A DNA stretch of 50,890 nt, taken from contig JAEUQI010000011.1 in assembly GCA_016789145.1 (NCBI GenBank), positions 1-50,890 of the forward strand, written 5' to 3'. Each line of letters begins with the position of its first letter. The stretch's first letter is position 1. This stretch comes from Blastocatellia bacterium. Lineage in GTDB: Bacteria > Acidobacteriota > Blastocatellia > Pyrinomonadales > Pyrinomonadaceae. The notes below the pieces were generated by a model. The model made no database searches and was not told the DNA's origin. It saw only the letters and a program-made list of their open reading frames with translations. A program made the translations under genes and the position numbers. Positions 9,245 to 17,006 of the stretch are shown piece by piece.

Positions 9245-10669
9245 ATGAAAAAAGATCGTCGCGAGTTTCTAAAGTCATCGTGCAAAGTGCTTGGCATGAC
9301 AGCGTTGGCCACCCAAATGCGGCATTTCGGCCTGATGGACGTGCTTGCCCAATCGAGCCGTTCAGAATCCGGTGAAGCCGGCGACGATTATAAGGCTCTG
9401 GTGTGCCTTTTCATGAATGGCGGTAATGATAGCCACAATACATTTATTCCAAATTACACTGAGGGCTACAACCTATACGCCGCCGCGCGCCAGGCCCAAG
9501 GTCTTGCGATCGCACAAAACACTCTGCTGCCCATCACGCCACCATCTATGGGCGGGCAAGTTTGGGGATTCAACCCTGCCATAACGGAACTGAAGCCGTT
9601 GTTCGATCAGGGTAAGATGGCGGTCGTTGCCAACGTTGGTTGTCTCGTCCAGCCGTTGACTCGCGCAACTTATCAAGCCGGGGCTCCGCGGCCGTATCAG
9701 CTGTTTTCGCATCCTGACCAAGTGGAACAGGCCAGAAGTGCTATTTCTAGCTTCAAATCAACGACCGGCTGGGGTGGCCGCGTTGCAGACAGAACCGGCG
9801 GCTTGAATCCAGGTGCGGGCATCCCGATGGTGACTTCGATCGCGGGTGCAACTCTCTTTAATATCGGAGCCAATACGGCTCCGTTAGTCGTCACTGCTTC
9901 GCCCACGCCGCTAAATCAAGTTTTAACACTTTCAGGATTTGGAACGGCAGCAGACGAGCTCGCACGGCGTGCAGCGATGGATAATGTTCGCGCTATGGAT
10001 CTTAACTATACGATGGTTCAACAAGCGAGTACGTTGACCCAACAGGCGTTGAACGCAAGTCAACAACTTAGCACTGACCCGACGCTGACCGTAACATTTC
10101 CGTCCACTAGTCTTGGAAATCAGCTGAAACAGGTCGCGAAACTACTCAAGTTTCGTGTTGGCCTCAATATGAGCCGCCAGATCTTCTTTGTTGAGCTTGG
10201 TGGGTTTGATACGCATAGCAGCCAGGTCACACCTCACAGGAACCTTCTCATACAGGTCAGCCAAGCGGTGCGTGCTTTCTATGACGAAACCGTTGCACAG
10301 GGTATTTCGGACAAGGTTACGCTATTTACGCTCTCCGATTTCAGCCGAACACTGAATCCCGCGGGATCCGGTGGTGGTGTTGGTTCTGACCACGGTTGGG
10401 GCGGAGCTCAGTTTGTTGTCGGCGGAGCTGTTAATGGTGGTGACTTTTACGGCAGGCCGACATCGAACGGTACGATCGTCCCGACGCTTGTAAACGGTGG
10501 AGCTGATGACGCCGATGCTCGTGGACGCTTCATACCGTCGGTCTCGGTTGAGCAATACGCCGCTACGCTGGCACGTTGGTACGGGCTCTCGGAGACCGAC
10601 ATGCCGCTTGTGTTCCCTAATATTGGTAATTTCTCGACCTCAAATCTCGGCTTCATGCCGGCACCGTAG
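9245..10669 (+). CDS. DUF1501 family protein with Tat signal
   Basis: 474 residues. I chose the ATG at 9245 because GAGG at 9232-9236 overlaps the upstream stop and sits at good spacing, and because the protein then begins with a twin-arginine signal, DRREFLKSSCK, followed by a hydrophobic stretch. The body shows the DUF1501 features: LVCLFMNGGNDSHNTFIP, VELGGFDTHSSQ, TLSDFSRTLNP and SDHGWGGAQF. DUF1501 is related to the alkaline phosphatase/sulfatase-like fold, but no activity is established. The gene is 4 nt after the DUF1800 gene and is surely co-transcribed. Tat export implies folding, perhaps with a metal cofactor, before translocation. Confidence 0.9.
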   Translation: MKKDRREFLKSSCKVLGMTALATQMRHFGLMDVLAQSSRSESGEAGDDYKALVCLFMNGGNDSHNTFIPNYTEGYNLYAAARQAQGLAIAQNTLLPITPPSMGGQVWGFNPAITELKPLFDQGKMAVVANVGCLVQPLTRATYQAGAPRPYQLFSHPDQVEQARSAISSFKSTTGWGGRVADRTGGLNPGAGIPMVTSIAGATLFNIGANTAPLVVTASPTPLNQVLTLSGFGTAADELARRAAMDNVRAMDLNYTMVQQASTLTQQALNASQQLSTDPTLTVTFPSTSLGNQLKQVAKLLKFRVGLNMSRQIFFVELGGFDTHSSQVTPHRNLLIQVSQAVRAFYDETVAQGISDKVTLFTLSDFSRTLNPAGSGGGVGSDHGWGGAQFVVGGAVNGGDFYGRPTSNGTIVPTLVNGGADDADARGRFIPSVSVEQYAATLARWYGLSETDMPLVFPNIGNFSTSNLGFMPAP

Positions 10670-10672
10670 GCT

Positions 10673-11212
10673 CTAGTGGGCGGCGGTGGTCATTGAGTTC
10701 GTATTTGGTTCGACGTGTTTTGAGCAAGCCTTATCGACAAGCTGTTCGACCAGTGTATCGATATGTTTGCCGATACCAACTCGTGCGTTTGCGAGCTCAG
10801 ACACGATCAGAAAGCGTGCCTTGTCGAGCAGCGTCTGCTCTCGGAATGAAAGCTTCTTTATTCGACTCAGGTAGGTCAATTTCTTCAGGACATCAGCTAT
10901 CTCAAATAGATCGCCGGAGCGAACCTTGTCGATGAATTCTTTTGATCTGGACTTCCAATCAGATGGGAGCTGATCGAAATCCTTTTCAAGATCTTCAAGC
11001 AATTCCTTACATTGCCGATTATTAAAGATAGGCCGTATTCCGAGAGTTTGAGTACTTTTGTCCGGCACGAAGATCGTCGACCTATCGCCGAGCAGACGCA
11101 ATGAAAAGCCGCTGACAAGCTGGTCTCCCAACTTTATTTCGGAATGGGATTCGACTAAGCATACTCCTTGATTTGGGTATGCAACCTTTTGCCCAACGAC
11201 CAATTTAATCAT
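10673..11212 (-). CDS. CarD-family transcriptional regulator
   Basis: 179 residues from the ATG at 11212, which has GGTGG about 6 nt upstream; a longer in-frame extension to 11281 has no such site. The N-terminal ~60 residues match the CarD/CdnL RNA-polymerase-interacting Tudor-like domain (VGQKVAYPNQGVCLVES, with GFSLRLL and IFVPD following). The C-terminal part is helical and charged (DWKSRSKEFIDKVRSGDL, LSFREQTLLDKARFLIVSEL), as in the DNA-binding half. CarD proteins bind the polymerase beta subunit and stabilise open promoter complexes, especially at rRNA promoters. The gene stands alone and converges on the DUF1501 gene, 3 nt apart. Confidence 0.88.
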   Translation of the reverse strand: MIKLVVGQKVAYPNQGVCLVESHSEIKLGDQLVSGFSLRLLGDRSTIFVPDKSTQTLGIRPIFNNRQCKELLEDLEKDFDQLPSDWKSRSKEFIDKVRSGDLFEIADVLKKLTYLSRIKKLSFREQTLLDKARFLIVSELANARVGIGKHIDTLVEQLVDKACSKHVEPNTNSMTTAAH

Positions 11213-11370
11213 TGTCGTCCACCAAACATCAGAAAAGCCAGAAATACCCTTAACACAAGGCTCCACGCGACCTGACCGCACATCTCAACTGTTGAAGTAC
11301 GGTCAGTATAGCACACTATCGCGGCATTTTGGAATATTTTTTGAAACAATAACCAGACACCTCATACCAC

Positions 11371-11406
11371 AAAAAAGGTTGTCTGATCCTCGGACCAGAC
11401 AACCTT
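11371..11406 (-). terminator. intrinsic terminator of the SdrD_B surface protein gene
   Basis: An 11-bp perfect stem (11375-11385 with 11396-11406, AAGGTTGTCTG) has a possible 3-bp inner stem. On the minus strand it is followed by six T residues (complement of 11371-11376). It lies about 30 nt past the stop codon at 11435. Confidence 0.85.
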
Positions 11407-11434
11407 ATTGATTCGCTAAGATATAGAGCCCAGC

Positions 11435-14400
11435 CTATTCTTCCGAGATCCAATTGAAATCACTTATCTCGTCTGTTAGCAACACAATTCGAGATGAAGG
11501 ATTGAACGTGTACCGTTTAGACGCCACACTCATAACGACCGTCTGCCCGGCTAATACGTCGTCGAACCGATAGTATCCGAAGGTTCCTGTCTTGGTTATT
11601 CGAACCGAGCCATCCTCTTCGACAAGCGCGACCTGTACATTTCGAATACCGAATCCTTCCGCCGTTGTCAGGCGGCCGGAAACACTGGTGAACGATGCCG
11701 ATGGAGGCAAGTAGAATCCAATGTCGAGCGTATGGTTGTTCGAACCGGCACCGCCGGTGGTGTGTGTAACGACCGGGAAGTTCCCAGTTGGCGAGCCTGC
11801 TGGGTTAGCGACCGTTACCGCATCCGAATCCGTCGCATCGTCGTCTCCGGCTTGGGACGTCTGGTCCTTTGAGGTCAAGATCAAACCGGCTAGCGGTCCG
11901 CCTACATTATAGTTCGCCGGATTGTCGAGACGGATCTGATAGGCGGTGTTCGGTAGAACGCTGCGTTGGCATGAGAGTGGTGTTGTGTAAGTCACAACCA
12001 GTCGTGGTGCCGCCGCGCTATTGTCGTCCCAAGATTCGGCTTCCCTGTATAGCGACGTGGTCGATGATCCCGTGATACGAAATGCCATCGAATTGCCGCT
12101 TGCCCAACCGCCGCGATTGACGATCGCCTGAACGATATTGGTCAACGAAGGGGTGCTTGTATTTGTTGTCGCAGCATTTGTCCAGGCTCCAGGCGACCAA
12201 CTTACGTCTTGACCTGAAAGCCAAGTTCGGCCACTGATGTTGTTTGCGGTTGTTGCAAACGTCGCAGCATTGTCTGCGTTCTGACCTTGGATCGTATATG
12301 TAGGACTACCAGCCGAAACGGTACCACTATTGTTGGCAGTGAACTGGATATATGCACCAGTGATGGTAGCTCCTTGTGGGATCGTGATGTTATTGAATCT
12401 CACGCCTACATTATTTTGCGCGGTTCCTCCACCGTTATCATCCCCGAAGAAGTCAAGGTCCGTGCTATTCAGCGTAACCGCTCCGCCCGTGGTCGCTTGT
12501 TCGGCATCGTCTGAGCTCGAGTTCACTCGAACGTCGACCGAGCCCGGCGTTGTGCCGCAGGCGTAGGTCGACATATTGGTGTTGTTTGCTCCGCCAAAGA
12601 TGTAATGACCGTTCGCATTTGTCGTCGTGGACCCTACCTGAGCGTCGACGGTTCCGTTGTTGTCGGTATCGCCCCAAAGAGTTACTGAAGCATTTGCGAT
12701 CGGAAGTTCACCGGGGTCTTGGACGCCATTGCCGTTTGCATCTCGCCATATCCGATTACCGATCTCGATAGGAGATTGGTTACACATAGCAACGAGCGAA
12801 CCAAGGCCGTTCGTTTTACCGAAATCCGGTTGTCCAACACCGCCAAGACCGTTGTAAATGCGATATGCTCGGTCAGCGTTTCCAGTATTGTTGTTCCACA
12901 GGCGGATGCCACCGTCGAATGTTGCTCCGCTGTCGATCGTTCTGCTTATAGGATCGAGCAAGGTGGAAACGACATGCTGGCGTCCCGGAATGTAGAGCAG
13001 CGAACCCCACGATACTTCGTCGTGATAGTTAGCACCGTTCGGCGTTAAGCAGAAATCATCGTTATGGTAGAATTCGCCTTCGCCGGGGCCTTGTCCAGTG
13101 TTCTGAGGCGCTGTTCCGGTGCCGCCGCAACGACCGTTGCTTTCCAGTGTCCATGAGCCAAATGAACCGCACGCACGCAAAGTATCACCCGCAGTACGCT
13201 TAGCATCAGGGCCAGCATCGAGGGCAGCGTCTCCTGTTCGGTCGCGGATACCCAGGATCATATTCCCGTTCTCAAACTCGATATCGGTCAACCACGGCAT
13301 CGGATATGCGAAATCTGCTTGGATCGTTGCTACCCATGGACGCCATTCTGCCGCGACGCCCGGGTCGGCAAATCCACGATTATAGTTAAGTGGTGTAGAG
13401 AAAACTGGAGTGGCCGTTATTGCGAGCGTCGTAGGATTGACGGCGAATACGTAAGCGAAAAGGTTAGTCGCACTTGGGGTACCGCTTTCAGACGTACACA
13501 CAACACCAATATATACGGTGCCGCGATAGAAGGTTACAGCGAACGGACGTTTGTTATTGTTGTTCGAACAATTCGCACTCGTGCCGCCCGGAGTTGGAAG
13601 TGTCAATGAAGTTACCGAAGCACTGCTACCGAGGTTTGCACCAGTTGTTGGATTTAAGGCATAGAGGCGCCGGTCTTCCAGATTCATGACGAACAGACGG
13701 CTATTGTCGTCTGCCAATGCCATACCGCCGAGGCTTGTCTTTCCGGTCGCATCCCAACCTGCATCACCATTATCGTTCGAGTAATCCAATACGTCATGGC
13801 TGTTTGTCGTTGCGTTCGGAACGGTAAAGGTCGAGACCACAGCACTTGTCGTCGGATTCACAACATAGATCGCTCCGGGATCGTCCGTATTGTTGAGGAT
13901 CCCATCAGCTCCCGGACCGAATCCTGAGTGCTTCTTGAAATACGACGCAACATAGATACGGTTGGTCGCACGGTTGTAAGCGATCGAATTGATCGTTCCA
14001 AGCGTCGCTGCGGTGGTCGTCAATGAATGAGTAAGTGGATTGTCGTAATTTGCAACGGTTGTGTCCGTGAACGTCGTGCCGGCGAGATATGGAAAATCGT
14101 AAAGGACCGCGTTTGCCGAATAAGTTCCGTTTGAAGCACCTTGAGCATATCTTGGAACGACTATGGTCGGATTATTCTGACAATAATCTTCAGCTCTCGT
14201 TACAGCAAGATTGACGTTGGAGGTGTTTAGATTATTCACGAAGTGCACCGTCGAACCCGAGTCTGTCGCGGTGCCGCCTAGTACTGAATCGTTGCTGCGT
14301 GCAGACGGTGTAAACCCGCTAGGTAGCGTGGTGAACTCGACGCGATACGGACCCGTCCCACCGGCAACCAACGAGTATGTCCCGTCTGCTAATGTTGTGG

Positions 14401-14689
14401 CCGTTCCCTGCTGCGCTCCGAGGGCGTCATACGCCCGCACAGTTACGCCTGCTACGCCTGCATCGATCGAATTTGTTCCTGATGCGGTGTCATAAACGCC
14501 GTTTTGATTGTAATCCTGAAACACACGGCCGGTTATAGTTCCGGCCATCATCGCTTCGCTCATGTTTTCGTCACGCGAAAACTGGGCAAATGACGGTGTT
14601 GAATACCAAAAGACGAATGTCAACGCTACAAATGCGGAGACTGTTAACAGAGCCGCGACATGGCGGACAGAAAGATACTCACGTTTCAT
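11435..14689 (-). CDS. large secreted SdrD_B-domain surface protein with C-terminal module
   Basis: 1084 residues from the ATG at 14689; a longer in-frame start at 14797 places non-signal sequence ahead of the signal peptide. The signal peptide ends at TPSFAQ (residue 36). A first SdrD_B-like domain (~52-150) has RVFQDYNQNGVYD. The central ~185-630 region resembles a propeller with repeated Tyr-Val-x-Asn-Pro-Thr-Thr segments (YVVNPTTS, YALNPTTG, FAVNPTTL). A second SdrD_B-like domain starts with IGNRIWRDANGNGVQD and is interrupted by a DNRLRE-like segment (SWDDNSAAAPRLVVTYT) before resuming at NTAYQIRLDNPANYN. The shared ~82-residue module closes the protein. This is probably a surface or extracellular structural protein. 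No enzyme motif is visible. Confidence 0.85.
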   Translation of the reverse strand: MKREYLSVRHVAALLTVSAFVALTFVFWYSTPSFAQFSRDENMSEAMMAGTITGRVFQDYNQNGVYDTASGTNSIDAGVAGVTVRAYDALGAQQGTATTLADGTYSLVAGGTGPYRVEFTTLPSGFTPSARSNDSVLGGTATDSGSTVHFVNNLNTSNVNLAVTRAEDYCQNNPTIVVPRYAQGASNGTYSANAVLYDFPYLAGTTFTDTTVANYDNPLTHSLTTTAATLGTINSIAYNRATNRIYVASYFKKHSGFGPGADGILNNTDDPGAIYVVNPTTSAVVSTFTVPNATTNSHDVLDYSNDNGDAGWDATGKTSLGGMALADDNSRLFVMNLEDRRLYALNPTTGANLGSSASVTSLTLPTPGGTSANCSNNNNKRPFAVTFYRGTVYIGVVCTSESGTPSATNLFAYVFAVNPTTLAITATPVFSTPLNYNRGFADPGVAAEWRPWVATIQADFAYPMPWLTDIEFENGNMILGIRDRTGDAALDAGPDAKRTAGDTLRACGSFGSWTLESNGRCGGTGTAPQNTGQGPGEGEFYHNDDFCLTPNGANYHDEVSWGSLLYIPGRQHVVSTLLDPISRTIDSGATFDGGIRLWNNNTGNADRAYRIYNGLGGVGQPDFGKTNGLGSLVAMCNQSPIEIGNRIWRDANGNGVQDPGELPIANASVTLWGDTDNNGTVDAQVGSTTTNANGHYIFGGANNTNMSTYACGTTPGSVDVRVNSSSDDAEQATTGGAVTLNSTDLDFFGDDNGGGTAQNNVGVRFNNITIPQGATITGAYIQFTANNSGTVSAGSPTYTIQGQNADNAATFATTANNISGRTWLSGQDVSWSPGAWTNAATTNTSTPSLTNIVQAIVNRGGWASGNSMAFRITGSSTTSLYREAESWDDNSAAAPRLVVTYTTPLSCQRSVLPNTAYQIRLDNPANYNVGGPLAGLILTSKDQTSQAGDDDATDSDAVTVANPAGSPTGNFPVVTHTTGGAGSNNHTLDIGFYLPPSASFTSVSGRLTTAEGFGIRNVQVALVEEDGSVRITKTGTFGYYRFDDVLAGQTVVMSVASKRYTFNPSSRIVLLTDEISDFNWISEE

Positions 14690-14783
14690 AATCAGTTCGA
14701 TCTTCTTGGGTTGGGACTTGGCTGGGTGGGAAGCGCCCCAAGGAGGGTGCCTAGAGTTGGGCGCAATAAATGCGACCTGAGAC

Positions 14784-14813
14784 AGTTTAATACACACTGC
14801 TCAACAGTGTCAA
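14784..14813 (-). promoter_or_regulatory. candidate promoter with internal inverted repeat upstream of the SdrD_B gene
   Basis: On the minus strand a perfect -35 TTGACA (14808-14813) is followed by TATTAA (14787-14792, 15-nt spacer) or TAAACT (14784-14789, 18-nt spacer). Between the elements ACACTG and CAGTGT (14794-14799 and 14805-14810) form an inverted repeat, which could be an operator. The leader to the ATG at 14689 would be about 90 nt. Confidence 0.4.
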
Positions 14814-14835
14814 ACAATTTTGTGCAACTTTTGGG

Positions 14836-15375
14836 CTATTTCTTTAGGCGGTCCGCAAACTGCCTTCTAAACTTCGCGACCTTTGGAGCGACGACAGCGG
14901 CACAATACGGTTGGTTAGGATTATTCGCAAAATATTCCTGATGGTAATCTTCGCCGGGCCAAAACTTTTCAAACGATGTGACCTCGGTAACGATCGGCTT
15001 GTCGTAAATGGCCGCTTCACTGATCTCTGCCATGACCTCATGGGCTGTTTGACGCTGCTCTTCTGAATGATAGAAGATCGCCGAGCGGTACGAGGTACCG
15101 ATGTCATTGCCCTGACGATTTAATTGGGTAGGATCGTGAACCGTAAAGAATACGCGAAGTAAGTCGGCGTATGATATCTGCGTCGGATCGTACCGGATCT
15201 GAACTACCTCGGCGTGGCCAGTGGTTTCCGAACAGACCTCTTGATAAGTTGGGTTTTCTTTATGGCCACCGCTGTAACCGGAAACCACGTCTTCGACACC
15301 AACAAGGTCGTCAAAAACCGCCTCGACACACCAAAAACATCCTGCTGCTAAAGTTGCTGTTTCAAGTTCCGCCAT
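14836..15375 (-). CDS. msrA: peptide methionine sulfoxide reductase A
   Basis: 179 residues, the usual length. MsrA reduces S-methionine sulfoxide in proteins. The catalytic motif GCFWCVE is at residues 12-18, with the GYSGGHKENPTY, TGHAEVVQI, GTSYRSAIFYH and QPYCAAVVAPKV blocks following in the normal order. QPYC supplies a likely resolving cysteine. No signal peptide is seen, so it acts in the cytoplasm. The start codon overlaps the mtnB stop as TAATG, and AGAGGA lies about 7 nt upstream inside mtnB, so the two are translationally coupled. Confidence 0.96.
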   Translation of the reverse strand: MAELETATLAAGCFWCVEAVFDDLVGVEDVVSGYSGGHKENPTYQEVCSETTGHAEVVQIRYDPTQISYADLLRVFFTVHDPTQLNRQGNDIGTSYRSAIFYHSEEQRQTAHEVMAEISEAAIYDKPIVTEVTSFEKFWPGEDYHQEYFANNPNQPYCAAVVAPKVAKFRRQFADRLKK

Positions 15376-15992
15376 TATTTCCTCTCGCTATTGGCCAAGT
15401 CGAACATAAACTCCAATATCTCGACATTAGTTCGGGCCTGCTTTACGGTCTCTCCCCAAGTATACAATCCATGTCGGCGGATAAATATTCCCACCGCTGA
15501 AATATCATCAGCCAATACATTTGCGACCACGTGCGATAGAGCTACGTGGTCAGATGAATTGTCGATCACAGGAACACGCGCGACTTGGTCAAATCGATCG
15601 ATAGTCTCAAGCGCGACCAGTGTCTCATAACCTGTGAACTCCAAAGCGCCATCAACATACTTATCATCGGATAACAAAATTCCGGCGACGCTCTGGGAAT
15701 AGAGTACGCATCGAGCACGAGGACGCATACGATAGATCGCAAGATGCAGAAGCGAACCATCCGATGGCCTTCCAAACCCTTGCAAGATCTCAGCATCATC
15801 GTCGAGCTCGAGAAAGTTCGTTTCGTCGAGATCCCCGATGTCATCACCGGCAGACGTTATGAAAAGTCTCGTCGGCTTTCTCGCCAAAAGAACGCTGAAG
15901 TTCCCGCTCGATCCTCGAAGCCAGTTGCGACCGTGAAAGTATCGGCCGATGGCGGCAAGCTCCTGTGTTAGTGGCGTTGGTTTGACTGACAT
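15375..15992 (-). CDS. mtnB: class II aldolase-like protein, MtnB homologue lacking the HxH metal motif
   Basis: 205 residues from the ATG at 15992 (GAGAAG just upstream); a GTG 33 nt earlier has no ribosome site. The sequence follows methylthioribulose-1-phosphate dehydratase of the methionine salvage pathway: RGSSGNFSVLL near residue 30, SAGDDIGDLDETNFL, PSDGSLLHLAIYR, EFTGYETLVAL and RRHGLYTWG. In this family a His-x-His pair after CVL holds zinc, but here the codons at 15693-15701 give Tyr98-Ser-Gln100. The later histidine of RRHGLYTWG is kept. Loss of two metal ligands predicts a changed or lost dehydratase activity. No other mtn gene is in the window. It is upstream of and coupled to msrA. 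Confidence 0.8.
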   Translation of the reverse strand: MSVKPTPLTQELAAIGRYFHGRNWLRGSSGNFSVLLARKPTRLFITSAGDDIGDLDETNFLELDDDAEILQGFGRPSDGSLLHLAIYRMRPRARCVLYSQSVAGILLSDDKYVDGALEFTGYETLVALETIDRFDQVARVPVIDNSSDHVALSHVVANVLADDISAVGIFIRRHGLYTWGETVKQARTNVEILEFMFDLANSERK

Positions 15993-16115
15993 ACTTCTCA
16001 ATTTACAGTCTGAAAGGAAATGCACAAATTTTCAATAGAATTCTCACCGTTTTGGTAGTTTAATTAGCAAACAACAAAAATTGAGCTGATCGCCCACGCT
16101 CGGCCGACGACGATT

Positions 16116-17006
16116 ATGCGAATCTTAAATTGTGCGATCACATTGACCTTGTTCCTTTTGCTTACAATTCATACGAATTACGGCCAGTCGTTTTCTGAGA
16201 ACTTCGATTCAGTACTTCCGACCGGTTGGAGCGTTCAGAATAATAGCGCCGCCGGGACAACTGGCTGGTTCGCGGGAAACACAGGTGTTTTCAGTTCGCA
16301 GGCCGGAGCAACATCGTCCTATATCGCTGCAAACTTTCAAAACACAACTGGTGCGAACACTATCAGTAACTGGTTGTTTTCACCAGTCCGCGTTTTTCGA
16401 AACGGAGACACCGTAAGGTTTTTCACACGAACGGTAAGTACCGGCGGCTTTCCTGATCGGTTGCAGTTGAGGTTGTCGCTCGCCGGCGATAGTGTTCGCG
16501 TTGGCAGTACGGCGACGAGTGTAGGCGATTTTACGACGCTGCTGTTGGATATTAATCCGTCCTATTCTACTAATGTTTATCCAACCGTCTGGACACAATA
16601 TACGGCAACGATCTCAGGCTTAGCGGCGAATACCGCTGGTCGAATAGCGTTTCGATATTTCGTTGAGAACGGAGGTCCGCTGGGTGTGAATTCGGATTAC
16701 ATCGGGATCGATAGTTTTCAATACACTTCACTCGGCCCAACCTCAGGAACCGCTTTCGTTGCGGGACGACTCTTGACTCCCGAAGGCCACGGCCTGCGGA
16801 ATGCAGTAGTTTCGATAATAGACCAAGCCGGCCAAACGGTTTCAGTAAGGTCAAGCAACTTTGGCTATTTTAAGATCGAGAATCTTGATACCGGTCAATC
16901 CGTTGTCTTAACGGTTTTGTCGAAACGCTACACTTTCCAGCCGGTGCTAATAAACATGAGCGGATCGATAAATGATCTTGAAATAACGGCTCAGCAGCCT
17001 CAATAG
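16116..17006 (+). CDS. small secreted jelly-roll protein with C-terminal module
   Basis: 296 residues. The signal peptide ends near TNYGQ (residue 24). Residues ~25-205 form a choice-of-anchor-J-like jelly roll: SENFDSVLPTGW at the start, SNWLFSPV, and a closing GIDSFQY. Residues 215-296 are the same terminal module found in the proteins ending at 370 and 11435 (AGRLLTPEGHGLRN, SNFGYFKI, SKRYTFQPV). It is almost a minimal carrier of that module. Function is not known; a glycan-binding or surface role is a guess. Its stop codon abuts the acs stop codon on the other strand with no space for a terminator. Confidence 0.83.
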   Translation: MRILNCAITLTLFLLLTIHTNYGQSFSENFDSVLPTGWSVQNNSAAGTTGWFAGNTGVFSSQAGATSSYIAANFQNTTGANTISNWLFSPVRVFRNGDTVRFFTRTVSTGGFPDRLQLRLSLAGDSVRVGSTATSVGDFTTLLLDINPSYSTNVYPTVWTQYTATISGLAANTAGRIAFRYFVENGGPLGVNSDYIGIDSFQYTSLGPTSGTAFVAGRLLTPEGHGLRNAVVSIIDQAGQTVSVRSSNFGYFKIENLDTGQSVVLTVLSKRYTFQPVLINMSGSINDLEITAQQPQ

